From JBLIOB01 sp047639575 (GTDB lineage Bacteria > Bacteroidota > Bacteroidia > Flavobacteriales_D > Parvicellaceae): a stretch of 17,680 nucleotides of DNA. The stretch's first letter is position 1. Every line of letters starts with the position of its first letter. Shown here piece by piece: positions 1-8,095 of the stretch. The notes below the pieces were generated by a model, which did no database searches, was not told the origin of the DNA, and saw only the letters and a program-made list of their open reading frames with translations. Position numbers and translations under genes: made by a program. The stretch spans positions 1 to 17,680 of the forward strand of contig JBLIOB010000065.1 in assembly GCA_047639575.1 (NCBI GenBank), written 5' to 3'.

Positions 1-465
1 CAAAGTGTAGTCATTTTCCAAATCCATAAAACAGAATGAAAACATTCCATTTAACTTCTGTAGAAATGATTTTCCTTCATGAATTAAGCCATTCAATAGT
101 ACTTCTGTATCTGAATGACTGGTTTTAAACTTAACGCCTTCCTTTTCAAGATCCTTTCTTAGTTTCTGGTGATTATAGATTTCACCATTGAAGACCAAAA
201 TATACTTCCCACTTTGGTCTATCATCGGTTGACCGGCACTTGTTGATAAATCAATTATGGACAAACGTCTATGACCTAATTGAAAAGCTCTCTCATGTTT
301 GAAATTTTGCTGAAATTCCTTATTCAACGAATTAAAATGGGCAGATTGAGCATAACCTTCGCCATCCGGTCCTCTGTGCTTAATAGAATCGCACATTTCG
401 ACAATAATAGCCTCTTTAATATTACTACTTGTATTCAATGCAATCGCGCCTGCTATTCCACACAT
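1..465 (-). CDS. asnB: Asparagine synthase-type glutamine amidotransferase, partial (N-terminal 155 aa)
   Basis: This is the 5' part of a third AsnB-like gene; the 3' part lies beyond the left edge. The ATG at 463-465 is followed by TGT, so the protein begins MCGIAGAI, placing the catalytic Cys of a class II (Ntn) glutaminase at residue 2. Visible glutaminase motifs are KHRGPDGEG (29-37), GHRRLSIIDLS (64-74), FNGEIYN (92-98) and SHSDTEVLL (116-124), all at the usual spacing for this family. The frame is open through position 1, so the synthetase (PP-loop) half should follow outside the window. In family members glutamine-derived ammonia amidates a carboxylate activated as an acyl-adenylate: aspartate in housekeeping AsnB, or probably a sugar acid for paralogs in glycan clusters. 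It is the last gene of the leftward series and follows the preceding glycosyltransferase by 102 nt, the largest gap in the cluster. Family call is firm; the substrate is inferred. Confidence 0.9.
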   Translation of the reverse strand, partial: MCGIAGAIALNTSSNIKEAIIVEMCDSIKHRGPDGEGYAQSAHFNSLNKEFQQNFKHERAFQLGHRRLSIIDLSTSAGQPMIDQSGKYILVFNGEIYNHQKLRKDLEKEGVKFKTSHSDTEVLLNGLIHEGKSFLQKLNGMFSFCFMDLENDYTL

Positions 466-567
466 AAATCAATCAACTTTTATTACTTAAAGGTTTGCCA
501 TTTATATTGCCCTTGCTAATAAAATTACTATTGTCTCTACTCACAAAATAAATGACTTACAACAACA

Positions 568-1827
568 TTAATTTCGTTTCTCAGTAATTTTCAAATCTAA
601 TATGGATTCAATTTGACGCGTAATATTAGCAATATCAAATTGGGAACTATTAAAATTACTATAATATGTTTCAATATCCCTATTATCTAATTTTGCGCTT
701 AGTGTTTCAAAAACAGTTCCTGTTTCACAATGGAAACCTATTCCTTCATCCTCGACATAAGCCCCTGTTTCTCCCGGATCAGAAAAAACAACGATTGGCT
801 TTTCATGACTAACATATTCGTAAAACTTTGTGCTTTTAGAAAATAAAACGTCTTTCGTTAGAAATAGCATCGCATAATCTCCATTTCTTATTTCTTTATG
901 AACATGGTCCAAAGAAACTGTTCCAAAGAACTTAATCTCATCTATTTCCTTAATGGATTCTATAAAATAAGAAGGAGCCGATCCATAAAACCTGAATTCA
1001 AACTGCCCTTTTTTCAACTGACTAATCTTTTCTATGGCTGAGACAAACTCTGGCAGAATATAATCTAGACCATTGTACAAATTCCCTGCAAAAACAAACC
1101 GAACTACGTTATCATTCAATTCATCAACGAGGTCAGTTTTAATGATATCATCAGCATCAAAACCATTAGTCACCTCATGAAATTTGCCAGGATCAACATC
1201 ATCGATCTGAGTTTCGAAATAATCATTCATCTGCTCAGAAACAGAAAAAATTAAGTCAAATTTCTCTATCACATTTTTTTGTGACAATGCCTCATATTGA
1301 TAACGATCAGTTGTTAAACTAGAGTAACCATATCCAATTTTATTATTCAACCATAAATCCCTGAAATCAGCAACAAAAGCTACTTCAGGGAACTTAGTAA
1401 TAATACCTGAAATAATTTCTTGCCAATGAAAAGGATATCCGCTAACGATAACAGCATCAATAGACTCATCTTGAATGATAGCCTCAACATGAAGAGTTAA
1501 TTTAGAGTCAAACGTACAAGTAGGGTCATAGAAATTCCCTAAATATTTGCTCACTTTATTTAAAGCTATTTTATATTTTATTTTATCGGTAAAGCTTAGG
1601 TTCGACTTATTTAATACTTGCGGGTAATTATCTTCAAAATATTTAATTCTAGCTGAATAAGAACTAGTGTCGGCTTTCCATTTATCGCTATTAATATTTA
1701 AAGGCTTTTTAGTTAATACGGTTACTTTATTCCCGTTCAAGGTCAAATTCTTTGCAAACTTAGCCCATCTTCTACCTCCGATGTCTCCATCAGGCGGGAA
1801 GTAATAGGATAAAATTAAAATATTCAT
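568..1827 (-). CDS. Glycosyltransferase, GT4-like (GT-B fold)
   Basis: A 419-residue protein with a GT-B layout. The N-terminal Rossmann half opens MNILILSYYFPPDGDIGGRR, typical of GT4 enzymes (hydrophobic strand, then a P..GG..R acceptor-side loop). Residues 152-159 contain VADFRDLW, a hallmark of the WcaI/Cap-type GT4 subgroup. The C-terminal half begins near FVFAGNL (244-250) and contains FFGTVS (300-305) and the donor-binding segment TKFYEYVSHEKPIVVF (333-348), where E338 probably interacts with the nucleotide-sugar. No signal peptide or membrane segment is seen, so it is expected to act on the cytoplasmic face on a lipid-linked acceptor. Length (about 420 aa) is normal for the family. 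It starts 18 nt after the stop of the upstream GT4, consistent with one transcript. Linkage and donor cannot be read from the sequence. Confidence 0.88.
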   Translation of the reverse strand: MNILILSYYFPPDGDIGGRRWAKFAKNLTLNGNKVTVLTKKPLNINSDKWKADTSSYSARIKYFEDNYPQVLNKSNLSFTDKIKYKIALNKVSKYLGNFYDPTCTFDSKLTLHVEAIIQDESIDAVIVSGYPFHWQEIISGIITKFPEVAFVADFRDLWLNNKIGYGYSSLTTDRYQYEALSQKNVIEKFDLIFSVSEQMNDYFETQIDDVDPGKFHEVTNGFDADDIIKTDLVDELNDNVVRFVFAGNLYNGLDYILPEFVSAIEKISQLKKGQFEFRFYGSAPSYFIESIKEIDEIKFFGTVSLDHVHKEIRNGDYAMLFLTKDVLFSKSTKFYEYVSHEKPIVVFSDPGETGAYVEDEGIGFHCETGTVFETLSAKLDNRDIETYYSNFNSSQFDIANITRQIESILDLKITEKRN

Positions 1828-1845
1828 AAAACGGTGATAGATTAA

Positions 1846-3069
1846 TTAATAAGACTTAACATCATTAACGAACTGTGCATAATTCTTTTCTGCGCTGAAC
1901 CGTATTAGGTATTTTTTCCTAGCGCCCTGAGCCAGTCCAAGTCTACGTTTCTCATCATCCATTAGCATTTTTATTTTCTCACAAACATCATCAACTTCCA
2001 CATCTAAATTAATTAAAAATCCTTCTTTCTCTGTAACAATTTCGCTAACTCCCCCAACATCTGTAGCTATAACCGGAATTCCAAAACTCATAGCCTCTAC
2101 CACTGCCATAGGCAAACCTTCGCTTTCTGAAAGATGAATAAATAGATGTATTGGTTTTGAACTGTAAAATGACATCAGTTCATTGAATTCAGTTCTTCCC
2201 GAAAGCTGGGCAGTAATATTATCTGGAAATTTATTAATTATAGATTCTATAAATTCTCTTTCTTCTCCATCTCCAAAATGAATCCACTTTACTTCGTCTG
2301 TTAGTTTACCAATAATTTGAGCCAATAAATGAACACGTTTCAACGGAATTAAATTAGAACAAGAAACTATGGTAAATACATCATCCTTTTTTGAATGGTT
2401 TACTCCATTATCATCTAATCCTGAGTAGTTACTCTGAATCTTTTCAGGAAAAACTCCTAATGACCTTGTATACTCGGCACCCTTTTCCGAAACCACAAAT
2501 ACCCTACTAGCTTCTTTAAAACAAAAATATCTAAAAGGCATATATCTACCTTCTCTACGATCATCATATAAATCGTATCCATGAAGCCGAATAACAAAAG
2601 ACGAGATCTTACCTGTCCTTTTAAGCATTGCCATCATCACGGCACCCTCATCTAACCAAACAGAATAGAATGATGTTTCAAAGGTCTCAGCATTCTTGGA
2701 AAATGAGTCGTAAAATAAGTCCGCAAGTTCGTAATTCATGAAAAGCTGAGCCAGAAAGTCCTTCTTATGATCGCTCAAATATTCTGAACCTTGACCAGCA
2801 TACTCAAGTTCTTCCTTAATAATACGATTAGCAGATTTCCATTTCTTAAGTGCTACAATTTTATTGACTTTATGAGTACGATTAGACAACAAATCATGAA
2901 CCTTAACATTCGCAGGGACAGTTCGAACTCCTTCTGCTTTTTGGAGCGGATACAATAAGATAGAATCGAAACTTTCCGAAAAATATTTCAATTCGCGCTC
3001 CAAATACACTTCTCCTGCACCGTAAGGAAACCGTTGAGATATCATTATTAGTCTTTTCTTAGCTGCCAT
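1846..3069 (-). CDS. Glycosyltransferase family 4 (GT4) protein
   Basis: A 407-residue GT4 enzyme. The N-terminus (MISQRFPYGAGEVYLERE, 9-26) has the FP.G.GE.F/Y...E pattern of the WcaL-like subgroup. The C-terminal donor domain has a strand at VFTIVSCSNLIPLKRV (231-246), IHFGDGEE (263-270), and the retaining-GT4 signature ESEGLPMAVVEAM (315-327), with the E-x7-E pair at E317/E325, followed by GIPVIATDVGG (330-340). These residues bind the nucleotide-sugar donor. No membrane segment is apparent. Its ATG (3067-3069) overlaps the 3' end of the upstream asnB by 11 nt, so translation is probably coupled. Expected role: transfer of one sugar during repeat-unit assembly at the inner face of the cytoplasmic membrane; the sugar is not predictable. 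Confidence 0.92.
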   Translation of the reverse strand: MAAKKRLIMISQRFPYGAGEVYLERELKYFSESFDSILLYPLQKAEGVRTVPANVKVHDLLSNRTHKVNKIVALKKWKSANRIIKEELEYAGQGSEYLSDHKKDFLAQLFMNYELADLFYDSFSKNAETFETSFYSVWLDEGAVMMAMLKRTGKISSFVIRLHGYDLYDDRREGRYMPFRYFCFKEASRVFVVSEKGAEYTRSLGVFPEKIQSNYSGLDDNGVNHSKKDDVFTIVSCSNLIPLKRVHLLAQIIGKLTDEVKWIHFGDGEEREFIESIINKFPDNITAQLSGRTEFNELMSFYSSKPIHLFIHLSESEGLPMAVVEAMSFGIPVIATDVGGVSEIVTEKEGFLINLDVEVDDVCEKIKMLMDDEKRRLGLAQGARKKYLIRFSAEKNYAQFVNDVKSY

Positions 3070-4912
3070 GTTTATCGTACCAGATTTGAAAAGAAAGAAG
3101 ACACCATAATTTATGTCTATTGTCTTTAGTACCGTCTAAATGCTGTTTAATAGTTTCATCTACTATTAGTTGGTTGAACAATCCATGCTTGTTAAGGTTG
3201 GACTCTGATAAAGTATCTAATAATAACGGCTTGAGTTCATCTTTAAGCCAATGATTAATTGGAATTCCAAAACCAGATTTTTTACGAGATTCAATATCTG
3301 GGTCCACATATTTCTTAGCCAACTCTTTTAATATAGCCTTTGGGTTTCCATTTCTAAATTTTAACCTGTTGGGAATCTGAAATGCAAACTCACCTAAATC
3401 AGCATCCAAAAACGGTGAACGAATTTCCAAGGAATTCATCATTGAAGATCTGTCTACTTTAACCAAATAATCATTTAATAGTCTAGTCTCTAGGGAGCCT
3501 GATATTAACTTATTCGATAATGAAGTCGCATCGGAATTTTCCCAGGTAGCATTGAGATACTCTTTGGTATATCCGTTGCTTTCCCAGTTGAACAATTTAT
3601 TAATCTCTGCCCAGGAATAAACCATTTCTCGATTTTGAATCTCTCCTCCAGGGGGCCGATCTAAGTACATTTGATATCTGCCTTTATTCTCTCCCAAACC
3701 TACTCTCGAAGTAAGTTTACTGCTTTGAATCTTTAATTTTTTCGAGAATTTAGACCCTTTTCTCATCAGAAACTCTTCCGTTCCATGAAATTCAGCATAT
3801 GAAGGATATCCATAAAGCTCGTCACCTCCATCTCCAGATAATGCCACTTTATAGTGTTCAGCCATCGATCTAGTAACTAGAAAAGAAGGAATTAAGGAAC
3901 TATCTCCAAAAGGTTCCCCTAGGTCACCTAAAATTGTGCTTATTTCGTCTTGAATATTTGGCTCAATAAGCAGCTCTGTATGATTAGTGTCATATCGTTG
4001 AGCTAATTTTTTCGCATGTGGAAGTTCATTAAAATCATCTTCCTTAAACCCTACTGAAAACGTATTCACTTTTTCGCTAGAATTTGAAGCCAACATACTA
4101 ACTACAAGCCCTGAGTCAACCCCGCCACTTAAGAAACAGGCAATAGGAACATCTGCAACAGTACGTCTTAAAATACCTTCAGTCAGTCTTTTCTCTGTTT
4201 CATTTACAGCATCTGACCATGACATTTCTTGTTCCTTAAAGGTAAAACTGTGATATCTACTTTGTTCATAGTCTCCAGTTTTCACGTTAACGACCAGCCA
4301 ATGAGCGGGTTTTAATTGATGAACTCCTTCCCAGATGGTTCTAGGCTGAGGCATTGAAATTTCCTGAAAATAAAAATCCAAAGATTTCTTATCGATTACT
4401 AAATTATTTTCACGCTGGCTGATAAACCTAATGTCAGATGAGAAACTAAACTCTCCGCTGTTTTTAGAATAGTAAAGTGGCTTCTGACCATGAATGTCCC
4501 TAGCTAAAAAAACTTGCTGTTTCTTTTCGTCAAAAATTGCAAAAGCAAACATCCCCCTTAACCGAGATAATGTTTTTTCAATTCCCCAAAATTTATATGC
4601 AGCCAAAATTACTTCAGTGTCCGAATTTGTTCGAAACTCCGCTCCTGAGTTGACTAACTCCTTTTTTAATTCCAGGAAATTATAAATTTCTCCATTAAAA
4701 GTTATCACGACACCTCCTAAGGACATTGGTTGATGGCTTCTAGGGTCAAGATCAATTATACTTAATCTTCTATGACATAGACTTACGTTTTGAATTGACT
4801 GAACTCCAAAGTTATCTGGACCTCGCGCAGCAAAACAGGCTGATTGGCTCTCTAAATCCGCATTGGTTGGAACTTGGGAATTAATTGATATAACCCCTGC
4901 AATCCCACACAT
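3059..4912 (-). CDS. asnB: Asparagine synthase (glutamine-hydrolysing) family amidotransferase
   Basis: A full-length AsnB-family protein of 617 aa. Cys2 is the glutaminase nucleophile; CHRRLSIIDL (46-55), FNGEIYN (72-78) and TNSDTEVIL (95-103) form the glutamine site. The synthetase half has the PP-loop FLSGGVDSG (260-268), LGEPFGDSS (331-339) and LSGDGGDELYGYP (358-370), so both half-reactions look intact. Two positions differ from the common pattern: AARGPDNFG (28-36) replaces the usual xHRGPDG, and ARDIHGQKPLYY (137-148) replaces ARDRFG.KPLYY. Family chemistry is ATP-dependent amidation of a carboxylate with glutamine as N donor. Its ATG directly abuts the TAG stop of the WbpP-like epimerase (zero spacing) and its end overlaps the next GT4, so it is embedded in the sugar operon. 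I infer amidation of a hexosaminuronic acid or nonulosonic acid, as proposed for WbpS-type enzymes, rather than asparagine supply. Confidence 0.93.
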   Translation of the reverse strand: MCGIAGVISINSQVPTNADLESQSACFAARGPDNFGVQSIQNVSLCHRRLSIIDLDPRSHQPMSLGGVVITFNGEIYNFLELKKELVNSGAEFRTNSDTEVILAAYKFWGIEKTLSRLRGMFAFAIFDEKKQQVFLARDIHGQKPLYYSKNSGEFSFSSDIRFISQRENNLVIDKKSLDFYFQEISMPQPRTIWEGVHQLKPAHWLVVNVKTGDYEQSRYHSFTFKEQEMSWSDAVNETEKRLTEGILRRTVADVPIACFLSGGVDSGLVVSMLASNSSEKVNTFSVGFKEDDFNELPHAKKLAQRYDTNHTELLIEPNIQDEISTILGDLGEPFGDSSLIPSFLVTRSMAEHYKVALSGDGGDELYGYPSYAEFHGTEEFLMRKGSKFSKKLKIQSSKLTSRVGLGENKGRYQMYLDRPPGGEIQNREMVYSWAEINKLFNWESNGYTKEYLNATWENSDATSLSNKLISGSLETRLLNDYLVKVDRSSMMNSLEIRSPFLDADLGEFAFQIPNRLKFRNGNPKAILKELAKKYVDPDIESRKKSGFGIPINHWLKDELKPLLLDTLSESNLNKHGLFNQLIVDETIKQHLDGTKDNRHKLWCLLSFQIWYDKHGS

Positions 4913-5902
4913 CTATTTCACTTTTATTTCGTCAACGTAATACGGTACCGCTTTGGCTAGTCCTTCCGTCAAAAGTGTTTGAGGTTGGTACCCAAGTAAT
5001 TTTTTAGCTTTTTCAATAGACGCTAAAGAGTCCCGAATGTCACCTACTCGTTCTGGTCCATGAATTATTTTCACGTTACGAACATTTTGATTATGAATTT
5101 CAAGTGAATCTTTCAACTGGCTCAGCAAAGCATTTAGAGAAATGGATTCACCACATGCAACATTGTAGACCGTATTCAAAGCTTCTGGATCTGTTGCTAT
5201 AGCGCTCAATTCATTTGCTTGAATTACATTATCAATATGGGTGAAGTCTCTTGTCTGTTCTCCATCTCCATTTACAACTGGAGATTCATTTTTAAGTAAC
5301 ATGTCAACAAACTTTGGGATCACCGCTGCATATGCGCCTTCTGGATCTTGTCTTTTACCGAACACGTTAAAATACCTCAACCCAACAGTTTCAATCCCGT
5401 ATAGATCCGAATATACGTTAGCGTACAGTTCATTTACGTATTTGGTAACTGCGTATGGAGACAATGGACGACCAATATTTTCTTCAATTTTAGGCATCTC
5501 AGTAGAATCACCATAAGTTGAGGAGCTTGCCGCATACATAAAACGTTTTACTCCGCATTGTTTAGATGCTTCTAACATATTTAGAAAACCAGTAATATTA
5601 CTCGAATTTGTGTTTATCGGTTCTGCAATTGATCTTGGAACGGACCCTAACGCAGCTTGGTGAAAAACAAAGTCCACATCAATACAAGCGTCAAGGCAAC
5701 TTTTAAAATCAACAATTGTGGCTTCAATGAATTGAAAATTTGGATGGTCAAGCAAGTGTTCTATATTCCGGATAAATCCAGTAGACAGATCATCGAAACA
5801 TCGTACCATATTGTTCTCAAGAAAGTATTCCGATAAATTAGAACCTATAAATCCTGCTCCACCGGTAATCAGAACGGTCTTTCCTGTTATCCTTTTATCC
5901 AT
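4913..5902 (-). CDS. wbpP: WbpP-type UDP-N-acetylhexosamine 4-epimerase (extended SDR)
   Basis: A 329-residue extended short-chain dehydrogenase/reductase. The NAD-binding GGAGFIG lies at 14-20, the catalytic Ser in AASSSTYGD (124-132), and the Tyr/Lys pair is Y150/K154 in SPYAVTKYVNELY. The block from LGSVPRSIAEP (85-95) through YAVTKYVNELYA, LRYFNVFGKRQDPEGAYAAV (175-194) and NGDGEQTRDF (211-220) closely follows the Pseudomonas aeruginosa WbpP / Vi-antigen VipB (TviC) group. These interconvert UDP-GlcNAc with UDP-GalNAc or the corresponding uronic acids. S292 (in VGDIRDSLAS) sits where E. coli GalE has Tyr299; a small residue here is associated with accepting N-acetylated sugars. It overlaps the upstream GT2 by 16 nt and abuts the downstream asnB. 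Function call is good; whether the physiological substrate is UDP-GlcNAc or UDP-GlcNAcA is open, since no dehydrogenase is in view. Confidence 0.9.
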   Translation of the reverse strand: MDKRITGKTVLITGGAGFIGSNLSEYFLENNMVRCFDDLSTGFIRNIEHLLDHPNFQFIEATIVDFKSCLDACIDVDFVFHQAALGSVPRSIAEPINTNSSNITGFLNMLEASKQCGVKRFMYAASSSTYGDSTEMPKIEENIGRPLSPYAVTKYVNELYANVYSDLYGIETVGLRYFNVFGKRQDPEGAYAAVIPKFVDMLLKNESPVVNGDGEQTRDFTHIDNVIQANELSAIATDPEALNTVYNVACGESISLNALLSQLKDSLEIHNQNVRNVKIIHGPERVGDIRDSLASIEKAKKLLGYQPQTLLTEGLAKAVPYYVDEIKVK

Positions 5903-6846
5903 CTTGGCAAATATATATATAAATCCTTGTAGAATTTTCCGTTTTGAAACGGGTTTCTAATTAATACTCCAAATGCTGCTTTATAAGCTTTTCCATAATC
6001 ACCATTCCAAAAACATCTTTGAACCACTCTTTTTCTAAAAAGCAGCCGATCTTTCACATACGGCTCATTTAGTAATTCTATCCGTTTTTCTAACAAGTCA
6101 ATTCGATTATTAGATAATGCATCAGTTCTTGTGTCAATTCTCTGCTGAATTAAAAAGCGAACTAAATCCATTGAAAACAGTTTCTTCTTATTTTGGATTG
6201 TTGAAGAGACGGACGTTGGATTGAAGCGATAGAAATATAAGTGATCAGGAAGAATATGGACCTTAAACTTTTCTGAAATCAAATAAACCCAATACATATC
6301 CTCAGCACCTACTCTGTCAAAATATTCATGGTAGCCTCCAATTGTTTTATATACCTCAATTTTAAGCATAAAAGTAGCACCACAAAAATTAAAATGTGCA
6401 GGCATAGCTCCTATTATTCCTTCATGGTTGTTAGCATGATTAGAATCAAATACTTTTTCTCCATTTTCCCGAATTTTGGTGAAATTCGACCCCACCATTC
6501 CGATGTGAGGATTGTCAATTAAAAAATTAAATAAAATTTGAAGCCGATTTGAGTCCGAATAATCGTCAGAGTCTTGGAACGTAATGTATTGTCCTTGACA
6601 CCTTGCTTTTAATTTATTGCAAGTTTTAAGATACCCTAAATTCACTTCATTATGATCGGTGTGAACACGATCATTGTTACTTGCTAATTTATCTACTACA
6701 GATTTAGTTTGATCGCTTGATGCATCATCAGCCACCCATATCTCAACGTTAGAATAGCTTTGATTTAGAATCGAGTTAATCGCTTCCTTAATGTACTTCT
6801 CAGCATTGTAAGCTGGTATAACAACTGAAATTAAAGGTTTTTCCAA
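5887..6846 (-). CDS. Glycosyltransferase family 2 (GT2, GT-A fold), TTG start
   Basis: A 319-residue GT-A enzyme. LISVVIPAYNAEKYI (5-19) is the classic GT2 N-terminal strand and loop. VADDASSD (38-45) holds the nucleotide-binding acidic pair, TFQDSDD (89-95) provides the DXD-type metal/donor motif, and GAEDMYW (180-186) contains the ED pair that normally includes the catalytic base of inverting GT2 enzymes. No transmembrane segment is evident. The start is TTG at 6844-6846: no ATG or GTG lies between the upstream in-frame TAA (6856-6858) and the motif-bearing N-terminus, so a TTG (or the ATT/ATA just before it) must be used. That TTG is 1 nt beyond the TGA of the preceding GT4, which suggests re-initiation by terminating ribosomes. 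The end overlaps the epimerase start by 16 nt. The sugar transferred is unknown. Confidence 0.9.
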   Translation of the reverse strand: MEKPLISVVIPAYNAEKYIKEAINSILNQSYSNVEIWVADDASSDQTKSVVDKLASNNDRVHTDHNEVNLGYLKTCNKLKARCQGQYITFQDSDDYSDSNRLQILFNFLIDNPHIGMVGSNFTKIRENGEKVFDSNHANNHEGIIGAMPAHFNFCGATFMLKIEVYKTIGGYHEYFDRVGAEDMYWVYLISEKFKVHILPDHLYFYRFNPTSVSSTIQNKKKLFSMDLVRFLIQQRIDTRTDALSNNRIDLLEKRIELLNEPYVKDRLLFRKRVVQRCFWNGDYGKAYKAAFGVLIRNPFQNGKFYKDLYIYLPRWIKG

Positions 6847-6847
6847 A

Positions 6848-8086
6848 TCAATTATTTAAAAGAAGACTGTTCCAAAAATCATCCGTTTGCTTAATAAAAT
6901 TAGTCGAAGTATGGACATCTCGAATTAATTTTACACTTTCGTCCGCAAACGACTGATGAACTTCCGGTTTGGTAATGTAGTTGAACATCATTTGAGCTAG
7001 TCCTGCAGGGGAATCTTCTTTTAAGAGATATCCATTCGTTCCATCTTTCACAAAATAATCAGTTTGACCAACGTTCCTCGCGATAATAGCGTTGGCATTT
7101 GCCATAGCTTCAGCCATTGCCAGAGACGGGAAATTTTCAAAATCTTGTGTCGACACAAAACATTTAGAATCCCTAAAAATCTCGGTCATTTTTCCATGGA
7201 ATCCGAGCGTAACGAAATCGCTCAACCCGTATTCTTTGATCATTTCCGCTACTTTGATTTTTAACAAACCATTTCCATACATGTCAAATCTCCATTTGGT
7301 CTGACCGTTCAATAGGTCGTGCACTAATATTTTTACCGATTCTAAAAAAAACAATGGATTTTTTTGTTGATCCATTCTTGCTGCATATACAATTGTGTCT
7401 TTTTTATTGTCAAACTCTTCATTGACAGTACAACCAGCATACCTTGATTTTATAACTGTTATTTGGGGATTTGACTTAATAACTTTTGACTTCGAAGCAA
7501 ATTCCTCGAACAGTCTGTACCAGCTGTATATGCCATCAATTTTAACATTTGTAAAGAGGTCTTTATAATTATGTTGGCTAGAGTAATTAAATTCTGGTTC
7601 AGTTTTAAAGTAGTTGTAAGGGATTCTGCAGTCTACAATGTTGATGACTAGCTTTGCTCTTTTAGCCTTATTAGTGCGATCTAGAAGACGAATTAACTGA
7701 TAGTCTTTTTTCTCGTAGAGCGGGACATGAATTATTCCAATGTTATTTCCCTCAACAAACTGTTGTATTGCTCTATATGGTAAATTGTCCCTCCACCTAT
7801 TAGCAAAACCTCGAATAAACCCAATCTTCTCCGTATATCTTTTTAGATATTTGTTTCTACGTAATTCAATGTAGAAGACCCTATCTTGATTGTCGCCTAG
7901 TTTTCCAACTTTCTGAAGATTCTCAATGCCGTTTGTTATTAAAAAAAGTTTACGTTTAGGTTCTTCCTGATTGTTATACTTGCTAAAAAAATCTGCGAAA
8001 AATCGTTCGGCTCCACCGCCTCCTTGAAGGTCGGGAATATCGATCATTAAAAGTGCTACGTTCGATTTTAAAGTTGATTCCGACAT
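6848..8086 (-). CDS. Glycosyltransferase family 4-like protein
   Basis: A 412-residue GT-B enzyme. The N-terminal half has a glycine-rich acceptor-side loop, IPDLQGGGGAERF (17-29). The donor half begins with TIVYAARMDQQKNP (231-244), a GT4-type strand/K-N-P segment, followed by MYGNGLLK (269-276), LGFHGKM (294-300) and STQDFENFPSLAMAEAM (312-328). The acidic pair there is E317/E326, spaced E-x8-E rather than the textbook E-x7-E, a variant I believe occurs in the 'YENFPS..LLEAM' subgroup, so I do not regard it as a defect. It is followed by NAIIARNVGQTDYF (332-345). It is soluble by appearance. It starts 9 nt after the upstream asnB stop and ends 1 nt before the TTG start of the GT2. Donor and linkage are not predictable. 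Confidence 0.88.
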   Translation of the reverse strand: MSESTLKSNVALLMIDIPDLQGGGGAERFFADFFSKYNNQEEPKRKLFLITNGIENLQKVGKLGDNQDRVFYIELRRNKYLKRYTEKIGFIRGFANRWRDNLPYRAIQQFVEGNNIGIIHVPLYEKKDYQLIRLLDRTNKAKRAKLVINIVDCRIPYNYFKTEPEFNYSSQHNYKDLFTNVKIDGIYSWYRLFEEFASKSKVIKSNPQITVIKSRYAGCTVNEEFDNKKDTIVYAARMDQQKNPLFFLESVKILVHDLLNGQTKWRFDMYGNGLLKIKVAEMIKEYGLSDFVTLGFHGKMTEIFRDSKCFVSTQDFENFPSLAMAEAMANANAIIARNVGQTDYFVKDGTNGYLLKEDSPAGLAQMMFNYITKPEVHQSFADESVKLIRDVHTSTNFIKQTDDFWNSLLLNN

Positions 8087-8095
8087 TATATATAC

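Noticed and set aside
466..567. Possible promoter before the partial asnB (TATTTTG on the minus strand)
   Set aside because: The element has the wrong internal spacing for TAnnTTTG and no well-spaced upstream TTTG/TTG, so I do not list it as a promoter.
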